DNA from: an uncultured Gammaproteobacteria bacterium | GTDB taxonomy: Bacteria; Pseudomonadota; Gammaproteobacteria; HyVt-429 | Assembly (NCBI GenBank): GCA_947259975.1 | Contig: CAMYOD010000009.1 | Coordinates: 1-64,000 of the forward strand | Length of the DNA: 64,000 nucleotides | Direction: 5' to 3' | Shown here: piece after piece, positions 58,443-64,000 of the stretch | Layout: the number at the start of each line of letters is the position of its first letter | Numbering within the stretch: position 1 is the stretch's first letter | The notes under the pieces: model-generated | What the model saw: the letters and a program-made list of their open reading frames with translations, nothing else | Databases searched by the model: none | What the model was told of the DNA's origin: nothing | Position numbers and translations under genes: made by a program

Positions 58443-59216
58443 ATGATTGGCGCAATCGCCGGCGACATCATCGGTTCGGTCTATGAGGCCGCGCCGATAA
58501 AGACGACCGACTTCCCGCTATTCGCTCCCGACTGTCGCTTCACCGACGATTCGGTGCTGACGGTCGCCGTGGCGAGCGCAATTCTGGAGGGCGATTCCTA
58601 CGCCGAATCGATCCGGGAATTCGGACGGCACTATCCGGACGCGGGTTACGGCGGCCGCTTTCAGGACTGGCTCTTCAGCACGGCGCCCAAACCGTATAAC
58701 AGCTGGGGCAACGGTTCGGCCATGCGTGTGAGCCCGGTGGGGTTTGCGTACGAGACCGAGGAGGACGTGCTCGCCGAGGCGAAACGCTGTGCCGAATGCA
58801 CACACGATCATGCCGAAGGGATCAAAGGCGCCCAGGCGGTAGCGTTAGCGGTGTTTCTGGCGCGCAAGGGTGCCGGCAAGGAGGCAATTCGTGACACGCT
58901 GACACGGCACTTCGGTTACGATCTTGCGCGCACATTGGATACGATCCGCCCCGGCTATCACTTCGACGTCTCCTGCCAGCGCTCGGTGCCCGAGTCGATT
59001 CTCTGTTTTCTCGAAAGCGCGGACTGGGAAACGGCGGTGCGTAACGCAGTGTCGCTGGGCGGCGACGCGGACACCATGGCCTGCATCGCTGGTGGGATTG
59101 CCGAGGCCTTTTACGGCCCGGTCGACGCGGCGATATATGACCGAGTGCACACTGTCCTCAGCGACGAACTCTGGCAGGCAGCTACGCGCTTCTATCGCCT
59201 GTTTGTGACGACCTAA
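58443..59216 (+). CDS. ADP-ribosylglycohydrolase-family protein
   Basis: A 257-residue DraG/ARH-like hydrolase. It has the two-metal site: GAIAGDIIGSVYE, FTDDSVLTVAVA (TDD), WGNGSAMRVSPVGFAY and SLGGDADTMACIAGGIAEAFYG (GGDxDT). Expected to remove ADP-ribose from proteins or small molecules. No partner ADP-ribosyltransferase is nearby. The start is divergent from the SDR gene with 72 bp between. Confidence 0.92.
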   Translation: MIGAIAGDIIGSVYEAAPIKTTDFPLFAPDCRFTDDSVLTVAVASAILEGDSYAESIREFGRHYPDAGYGGRFQDWLFSTAPKPYNSWGNGSAMRVSPVGFAYETEEDVLAEAKRCAECTHDHAEGIKGAQAVALAVFLARKGAGKEAIRDTLTRHFGYDLARTLDTIRPGYHFDVSCQRSVPESILCFLESADWETAVRNAVSLGGDADTMACIAGGIAEAFYGPVDAAIYDRVHTVLSDELWQAATRFYRLFVTT

Positions 59217-59372
59217 CTCACCAATTCAAACACTTTATTCCTCAGATCCAGGTGCTGATCCCTGGTCCCAAGGACCCTGTCCCGGTTCGGTGGGTTTGTC
59301 CGTGATCAAGGTCCTGCAGCGTGGGCTGTAATAGTATTTGCACCTAGCCCTATCGCAGAAGGAGACTGACCC

Positions 59373-59870
59373 ATGAGCAATTGGACCAAAATCGCAATCA
59401 GCACACTGTTGCTCGCGCTCAGCTTCATGTTTATTACGCCGCTCCTGGCGCAACCTGAAGAAGATCCCCCAGAGGAAGAAGAGCCCATCCAGGCACGTCC
59501 GCGACCCGAGACCCTTGTAATGCCGGGTGCAGTAGGTCAGGGGGTGCGACTCGCAGTACCCCGCCCCTACACCCGACAATTGATGAGCGATGCGGAACTC
59601 AAGCGATACAACGCCAGAATGCGCGGTATTACCGATTTGCGTGAACGGAATGAATTTCGTCTGCGCATCCATAAGGCAATGCAGAATCGCGCAACGGAAA
59701 TGGGCATGACGATCGCATCGAGCCCACCGGATTGGGCCTACTGTGCCGGCAGCGGCTGCCTTGGCCATGGCATGATGCAACGGGAGGGGATCACGGACCA
59801 GACGGGGCGCGCGAAATCAGGAGTGAAACCGCAACCCAAACCGGACGCAATACCGATCAATATCCCGTGA
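59373..59870 (+). CDS. Unknown secreted protein, proline- and glutamate-rich
   Basis: A 165-residue protein with signal peptide (MSNWTKIAISTLLLALSFM...LLAQ), then PEEDPPEEEEPIQARPRP. The mature part is LMSDAELKRYNARMRGITDLRERNEFRLRIHKAMQNRATEMGM and ends with CAGSGC and a proline-rich tail. Not recognised. GAAGGAGA precedes the ATG. Confidence 0.7.
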   Translation: MSNWTKIAISTLLLALSFMFITPLLAQPEEDPPEEEEPIQARPRPETLVMPGAVGQGVRLAVPRPYTRQLMSDAELKRYNARMRGITDLRERNEFRLRIHKAMQNRATEMGMTIASSPPDWAYCAGSGCLGHGMMQREGITDQTGRAKSGVKPQPKPDAIPINIP

Positions 59871-60004
59871 GCCGGTGCGTTTATACGGCGCGGTTTCGTC
59901 GGGCACTGAATAAGGTATTCCATTGTGCGTTGCCGACAGGTGACGCGCGATTGGTCGCGCCTGACCTCGCGTGACTTTCCTGCTAACAGCACGGAGGATT
60001 CACT

Positions 60005-60286
60005 ATGAATACTACGAAATTTGCATATGCCTCTTTCGGGGCGCTCTGCCTGATGGGATCCATGTTGATTGGTCTTTACATCGGCACCCAGACGGCACAG
60101 GCCGAGCCGGGACGACAGATCGCGGCCTACCGCATCGTCAAAGACGGTCCCAATATCATTCACTTCGTAATCTCGCAAAACGGTGACGTTTACTATCGGG
60201 ACGATACGATGTGGCGCCATCCGGACCCGCGTTTCATCGGTAACTTCTGGCGCATGACTCGGGAAATGTTGGCGCCCGAGTTTTGA
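60005..60286 (+). CDS. Unknown small exported or membrane-anchored protein
   Basis: A 93-residue protein with an N-terminal hydrophobic segment (FGALCLMGSMLIGLYIGTQTAQA) and a short mature domain (RIVKDGPNIIHFVISQNGDVYYRDDTMWRHPDPRFIGNFWRMTREML). Not recognised. GGAGG precedes the ATG at 60005. It follows another unknown secreted protein in the same direction. Confidence 0.7.
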   Translation: MNTTKFAYASFGALCLMGSMLIGLYIGTQTAQAEPGRQIAAYRIVKDGPNIIHFVISQNGDVYYRDDTMWRHPDPRFIGNFWRMTREMLAPEF

Positions 60287-60375
60287 GAGACTGAAATCGG
60301 AAATGCGTGTCAGAGTTACGCCTGGTTTGGCAGAGACTGTTCTCTGACCCGTTTTCCCAATACGGAGACAAGATC

Positions 60376-61425
60376 ATGACCGATATCGCGTCCATCCTCG
60401 GTGACGAGACCGAAGATCTGCTCAGTCACGTATGCCAGGGCCTGCCCAAGGGCATGCTCCATATGCCGGGGCCCGACTACGTAGACCGTGTGTTGGCCGA
60501 CAAGGATCGCAAGCCGGGTGTGTTGCGTAACCTGCAGGCCGTCTATGACCGTGGCCGATTGGCCGGTACTGGATATTTGTCCATTCTGCCCGTGGACCAG
60601 GGCGTGGAACATGCGGGCGGCGCCTCCTTCGCCCCCAACCCCATCTACTTCGACCCGGCAAGCATCGTGACGCTGGCCATCGAAGGCGGCTGTAATGCGG
60701 TGGCCTCGACCCTGGGGGTATTGCGGAGCGTGTCTCGCACCTATGCTCACAAGATTCCGTTCATCGTCAAGATTAATCACAACGAACTGCTCACCTATCC
60801 CGCGGTCTACGATCAGACCCTGTTCGCAAGTGTCGAACAGGCCTTCGACATGGGGGCGGCCGCCGTGGGCGCCACGGTCTACTACGGCTCCGCGGAAGCG
60901 CGGCGTCAGATCCAGGAAATCAGCGAGGCGTTCGAGCAGGCCCATGAGTTAGGAATGTTTACGGTGCTGTGGGCCTATCTGCGCAATCCGGCGTTCAAAC
61001 ATGAAGGCACCGACTACCACACCGCCGCGGATCTCACCGGGCAGGCCAACCATCTGGCCGCCACCATCGACGCGGATATCGTCAAGCAGAAACAGGCCGA
61101 CAAGAACGGCGGCTATACCGCCATCAATTTCGGCAAGACGCACCCCAAAGTGTACGAGAAGCTCACCAGCGATCACCCCATCGACCTGGTGCGTTACCAG
61201 GTGGCCAACTGCTACATGGGCCGGGTCGGGATGATCAATTCCGGCGGTGCCTCAGGCAAGGACGACCTGCACCAGGCGGTGCGCACCGCGGTGATCAATA
61301 AACGCGCCGGCGGTATGGGGCTGATCTCGGGACGCAAGGCGTTTCAGAAGCCCATGGATGAGGGCATCGCGTTGCTCAATGCGATTCAGGACGTGTATTT
61401 GTCCGACGTGGTGACGATTGCCTAA
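60376..61425 (+). CDS. fbaB: Class I fructose-bisphosphate aldolase (DhnA/FbaB type)
   Basis: A 349-residue archaeal/bacterial class I aldolase of glycolysis and gluconeogenesis. [52 protein letters not shown] (the Schiff-base lysine region), [37 protein letters not shown] are conserved. An earlier in-frame ATG at 60307 would translate a REP-like arm (GTTCTCTGACCCG), so ATG 60376, with GGAG upstream, is preferred. A hairpin terminator follows (61440-61480). Confidence 0.94.
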   Translation: MTDIASILGDETEDLLSHVCQGLPKGMLHMPGPDYVDRVLADKDRKPGVLRNLQAVYDRGRLAGTGYLSILPVDQGVEHAGGASFAPNPIYFDPASIVTLAIEGGCNAVASTLGVLRSVSRTYAHKIPFIVKINHNELLTYPAVYDQTLFASVEQAFDMGAAAVGATVYYGSAEARRQIQEISEAFEQAHELGMFTVLWAYLRNPAFKHEGTDYHTAADLTGQANHLAATIDADIVKQKQADKNGGYTAINFGKTHPKVYEKLTSDHPIDLVRYQVANCYMGRVGMINSGGASGKDDLHQAVRTAVINKRAGGMGLISGRKAFQKPMDEGIALLNAIQDVYLSDVVTIA

Positions 61426-61439
61426 CAATAAAGCGAATA

Positions 61440-61480
61440 AAGGGGACGAAGGGATTAAAAAATAAACTCTCCGTCCCCTT
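61440..61480 (+). terminator. REP-like hairpin/terminator after fbaB
   Basis: AAGGGGACG (61440-61448) and CGTCCCCTT (61472-61480) form the stem, with partly paired GGGATT/ACTCTC inner arms, then TTATAAT. It belongs to the GGGGAC subfamily. Confidence 0.65.
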
Positions 61481-61493
61481 TATAATCAGGAAT

Positions 61494-62441
61494 ATGGTTC
61501 CGACCGACAGCGAAGAATATGCGACCCTGGAGGCGCGGGTGGGGCGTCATCACCTGCGGCGCCGGCTCGGTATCGAGACCGAGCGCGAGGCCCGCATCTT
61601 CGGTCAAGGCCTGAACTTCTTTCACATCGAAAACTGGTACTCGATACATGGCCTGATGCGCGGTGTCTTGCGGCTCATGGGTCTGTACCGGCGCGGACGG
61701 CGCAATGCTCTGCGCATCGAGCTGCGCGAGCACGATATCGTGCTACCGCATCTACCGGCCGAGTTCGATGGCTTCCGGATTCTGCAGCTCACCGATCTGC
61801 ATCTCGATATGAACCCGGAGATTCCCCATGCAATTATCGAGTGCATTCAGGAGGTCGATTACGACATCGGTGTGCTGACCGGCGACTTCCGCGCGGCTAC
61901 CTTCGGCCCGCACGAGCCCTGTGTCGATGCGATGCGCCTGTTGCGGGTACATCTGCAGTCACCCCTCTATGGCATTCTCGGCAATCATGACACGATCCGC
62001 ATGCTGCCCCTGCTCGAGGCCCTGGACATCCAGATGCTGATCAACAATGCGGTACCGATTGAGCGTGACGGTCAGAGTATCTTCCTGGCCGGAATCGACG
62101 ATCCCCATTACTACCGCGCCGACAATCTGGAAAAGACCTGCGACGACGTGCCTCATGACGCGGTCTCCATCCTGCTGTCACATTCACCGGAGATGTATCG
62201 CCACGCCGCCCACGCCGGCTTTGATGTGATGCTTTCCGGGCATACTCACGGCGGCCAGATCTGTCTGCCGGGCGGGACGCCGGTGATGTGCAACATTCGC
62301 GGGCCGCGCAAGCTGTGCGCGGGTCGCTGGCAACATGGAGAAATGATCGGCTACACCTCACGCGGCACCGGGGTGTCTATCGTCGATGTCCGCCTCAACT
62401 GCCCGCCGGAAATCACCCTGCACCGACTGCGCCGGGCCTGA
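61494..62441 (+). CDS. Metallophosphoesterase (YaeI-like)
   Basis: A 315-residue phosphoesterase: ILQLTDLHLDM (DxH), VLTGDFRAA, GILGNHDTI (GNHD), LLSHSPEMY and MLSGHTHGGQICLPGG (GHTH). The last motif GGQICLP is typical of YaeI-type enzymes acting on lipid-linked or cell-envelope substrates. An unusual N-terminal ~95 residues, rich in arginine (HHLRRRLGIETEREARI, MGLYRRGRRNALRIEL), has no membrane helix. It may bind membranes or nucleic acid. The end lies 12 bp from the convergent CarS gene. Confidence 0.88.
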   Translation: MVPTDSEEYATLEARVGRHHLRRRLGIETEREARIFGQGLNFFHIENWYSIHGLMRGVLRLMGLYRRGRRNALRIELREHDIVLPHLPAEFDGFRILQLTDLHLDMNPEIPHAIIECIQEVDYDIGVLTGDFRAATFGPHEPCVDAMRLLRVHLQSPLYGILGNHDTIRMLPLLEALDIQMLINNAVPIERDGQSIFLAGIDDPHYYRADNLEKTCDDVPHDAVSILLSHSPEMYRHAAHAGFDVMLSGHTHGGQICLPGGTPVMCNIRGPRKLCAGRWQHGEMIGYTSRGTGVSIVDVRLNCPPEITLHRLRRA

Positions 62442-62453
62442 CCCGGATGCGCC

Positions 62454-62936
62454 TCAGTAAGGCCGCTTGCGGATGTGCAGCCGATACAACAATCGCGAGA
62501 GTACAAGCTCGAGTGCAAAAAAGATTACCACCACGAGGATGATATCCATCGCATCGAGACCCAGTTGCTCCCGCACCGCCAGGGCCGGGAACAGGGACTC
62601 CGGTATCTGATCCAGCCCCAGCGCCATGCCGCTGGTCTCAATCCCCAGGCGCCGCTTGCAAAAGCTCGAGAATAGATCACCGAGCATGGCAAATAACCCG
62701 ACCAGAGCACCGGTCAGCAGCGACAGACCGAGCAGCGGGGCTGCCAGCGCCGAGACGATAATTGAGGCGATGATGCCGCGCACCGTCTTCGACGGACCGA
62801 ACAACCGCCGACCATCGCGCAACACCCTCCCTGCATCGACCGGCCGTGTGTCCGGACGATCCCCCAACAGCAGCCGCGTGATGATCGGCGCGCCGTTGGC
62901 GACCAACAGCAGCAACAGCAGTTGCGGGATAGCCAT
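62454..62936 (-). CDS. CDP-archaeol synthase (CarS/DUF46)-like membrane protein
   Basis: A 160-residue membrane protein with four hydrophobic segments. DAGRVLRDGRRLFGPSKTVRGI and GDLFSSFCKRRLGIETSGMALGLDQIPESLFPAL are the conserved motifs of the CarS-like branch of the CDP-alcohol synthases (PF01864). In archaea CarS activates unsaturated archaetidic acid with CTP. Bacterial members are found without archaeal lipids, so the substrate here is unknown. Its ATG immediately follows the stop of a small exported-protein gene. Confidence 0.85.
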   Translation of the reverse strand: MAIPQLLLLLLVANGAPIITRLLLGDRPDTRPVDAGRVLRDGRRLFGPSKTVRGIIASIIVSALAAPLLGLSLLTGALVGLFAMLGDLFSSFCKRRLGIETSGMALGLDQIPESLFPALAVREQLGLDAMDIILVVVIFFALELVLSRLLYRLHIRKRPY

Positions 62937-63116
62937 CTATACAAAGATCCGGGTTAGAGAATGATTGACAGTACTATTTACGTGATCATGTGTGCCGACA
63001 TTGATTACGCTGCGGTTCGTTGTTTGCACCTGTGACGGCGGCGTGCCCACACCTGCCGCTATGGCGACGTTTGCAGTAATCCCAAGAACCAGGCTGACGG
63101 CTAATAAGGTTTTCAT
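62937..63116 (-). CDS. Small exported protein (59 aa)
   Basis: ATG 63116 opens a 59-residue frame with a clear signal peptide (MKTLLAVSLVLGITANVAIA) and a short mature peptide containing NRSVINVGTHDHVNSTV. TAG at 62937-62939 directly abuts the ATG of the CarS-like gene (62936). GAGCAATTGCTCTC precedes the start. The last residues (LTRIFV) overlap a TTAGAGAA/GATCCGGG REP-like arm. Support: signal peptide, gene junction and a TATACT box upstream. Confidence 0.6.
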   Translation of the reverse strand: MKTLLAVSLVLGITANVAIAAGVGTPPSQVQTTNRSVINVGTHDHVNSTVNHSLTRIFV

Positions 63117-63365
63117 GAGAGCAATTGCTCCGCGCCGAGCGAAATTTCGCGAACTACCGAAGAAGTACTAAACAGTATAGGGATTACGGTGCAGAGAACA
63201 AACACTCTGCTCTATGAGAAACGCATTACCCGAACCGGTTTACCCTGGTTGATCTAAATCAAGGTAATAACGCAATGCCGGGGTCAGAGTGCATTCCTCC
63301 AAGTGCCCCGCCCTGGAGATGTAGCCTGCCGGGTGCGGCTGCAAATAAGCTCCCGGGAGGACGGT
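62940..63365. other. Region upstream of the trpB2 remnant
   Basis: Besides the small exported gene and its promoter, this stretch holds a CCGGGGTCAGAGTG one-armed repeat (63279-63292) and the ribosome-binding site (GGGAGGACG) of the truncated gene at 63366. No other gene is seen. Confidence 0.5.
63139..63184 (-). promoter_or_regulatory. Putative promoter and palindrome upstream of the small exported protein
   Basis: On the minus strand a TATACT box (revcomp of AGTATA, 63174-63179) lies ~60 bp before the ATG at 63116. The perfect palindrome GCGAAATTTCGC (63139-63150) sits between them and could be an operator or mRNA hairpin. Confidence 0.4.
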
Positions 63366-63795
63366 ATGTCTCAGGTCAAAATCCTGCTCGACGAAAACGA
63401 GATCCCCGAACAGTGGGACAACGTGGTGGCAGACATGCCCAACCCGCCCGCGCCGCCGCTGGGACCGGACGGCAAGCCCATCGGTCCGGAGGCGTTGGCC
63501 GCCATCTTTCCCATGCCATTGATCGAACAGGAAGTGTCGACGCAACGCTGGATCGACATCCCGGAACCGATACGCGAAATTCACCGCCTTTGGCGACCGA
63601 GCCCCCTGTACCGTGCCCATCGCCTGGAGCAGATGCGGCGTAACCAAAACCCTGTTATTCAATCTCTCCGGTCACGGCCATTTCGACATGGCGGCCTATG
63701 ACCGCTATTTCAGCGGCGAACTGGAAGACTACGAGTACCCGGAAGAAGCCATCAAAGAGTCCATGCAGAACATCCCCAAAGTCGCCAGCGCCTGA
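63366..63795 (+). pseudogene. trpB: trpB2-type tryptophan synthase beta, internal deletion
   Basis: Residues 1-90 (MSQVKILLDENEIPEQW...IFPMPLIEQEVSTQRW...RLWRPSPLYRAHRLEQM) match the N-terminus of TrpB2 (PLP-dependent TrpB-like, ~450 residues). From 63637 another frame gives GVTKTLLFNLSGHGHFDMAAYDRYFSGELEDYEYPEEAI, the TrpB2 C-terminus, ending at 63795. The ~310 residues between, including the PLP lysine, are absent, and the two ends are out of frame. Read directly, the first frame ends at 63701 after 111 residues. The intact C-terminal frame could hint at a recent event or an assembly collapse. Confidence 0.88.
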
Positions 63796-63859
63796 GAAAC
63801 GGTGCTACGATAGAGCCACGGTCTGTGCCGTACATGGATGGCGTGGGAGATCCGTGATC

Positions 63860-64000
63860 ATGAGATGGAATACGCGACGCGTCGCAATTGTAGCCGGCTA
63901 TCTGTGCCTTATCCTCGCGGCAGGTCTGTCCAATCCGTCCTTCGCCGGTAAAGCGGAGGCGGAAGACGCCATGACCATGATCATGTTCGAGACCGAAGAG
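63860..64000 (+). CDS. N-terminus of an exported protein (partial)
   Basis: ATG 63860 (or GTG 63854, in frame, with GGGAG upstream) starts a signal peptide, TRRVAIVAGYLCLILAAGL...SFAGKAEAEDAM, and the frame runs off the window. 47 codons are visible. Two arginines before the hydrophobic core are not followed by a Tat-type FLK. Family cannot be judged. Confidence 0.6.
   Translation, partial: MRWNTRRVAIVAGYLCLILAAGLSNPSFAGKAEAEDAMTMIMFETEE

Noticed and set aside
60307-60375. Upstream extension of the aldolase gene
   Set aside because: The extra residues come from a REP-like arm (CTCTGACCCG) and are not part of the family; the ATG at 60376 has its own ribosome-binding site.
1-64000. tRNA, rRNA and intact insertion sequences
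   Set aside because: No rRNA-like stretch, no cloverleaf with a GTTCRA T-arm and no transposase frame was recognised on either strand by reading; short or divergent ncRNAs could be missed.

Overview
The window reads as chromosome of a GC-rich, sulfur-oxidizing gammaproteobacterium. The best lineage marker is an aprMBA operon (22625-25867): dissimilatory APS reductase with the AprM membrane subunit, the arrangement used by sulfur oxidizers related to Chromatiales and Thiobacillus. Most other genes are ordinary proteobacterial housekeeping or accessory genes with short spacers and 4-bp overlaps. I saw no rRNA, tRNA, CRISPR array or intact insertion sequence. Species placement is inference.

Region 1 (1-4300) is a toxin-antitoxin (TA) island. 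It holds a HigBA pair of the Gp49 type, a BrnTA-like pair, an orphan HigA-like antitoxin beside the remnant of its toxin, a CNNM/CBS membrane protein and a second HigBA pair. The first and last TA cassettes are framed by the same flanks: a ~50-bp left flank that is the 3' end of the gene entering the window, and an identical 26-bp right flank. Region 2 (4300-13600) has an AT-richer ATP-grasp/asparaginase pair, an exopolysaccharide glycosyltransferase, and a molybdenum-hydroxylase operon whose large subunit is broken by a frameshifting deletion, followed by xdhC and a MocA-like gene. Region 3 (13600-22500) has polyphosphate:AMP phosphotransferase, a soluble PDC-sensor protein with two unknown genes, recQ, and a four-gene operon (unknown, SlyD-like, TPR, HIT).

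Region 4 (22600-34000) carries aprMBA, selO, a MOSC protein, an AEC transporter, a cold-shock gene with a long leader, and DUF429/DUF504 genes. Region 5 (32285-38900) is signalling: a PhnD-like periplasmic protein in an operon with a HAMP-GAF-GGDEF-EAL protein, and a cNMP-binding GGDEF protein, with a phosphoesterase and a metallo-beta-lactamase-fold hydrolase. Region 6 (39000-50600) has a GMC oxidoreductase pair, a bactofilin-like membrane protein with a secreted hydrolase, a membrane protein with a TIR-like C-terminal domain, the ybbP-ybbA/tesA locus (whose divergent start codons overlap) and a TM-helix channel protein. Region 7 (50600-55500) is an Anbu-proteasome island: zinc metallopeptidase, Anbu peptidase, circularly permuted ATP-grasp and alpha-E protein, with no transglutaminase gene seen. 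Region 8 (55500-64000) has oleate hydratase, an SDR, ADP-ribosylglycohydrolase, class I aldolase, a phosphoesterase, a CarS-like protein and a trpB2-type gene reduced to its two ends.

A family of intergenic palindromes with a GGGGWC core occurs about a dozen times as complete hairpins and about as often as single arms. They resemble REP elements mobilised by HUH (RAYT) transposases, but no such transposase is in the window. Some act as probable terminators, and one supplies the last codons of a gene. Two small genes not apparent as long open frames (19872-20033 and 62937-63116) were found by reading both strands.
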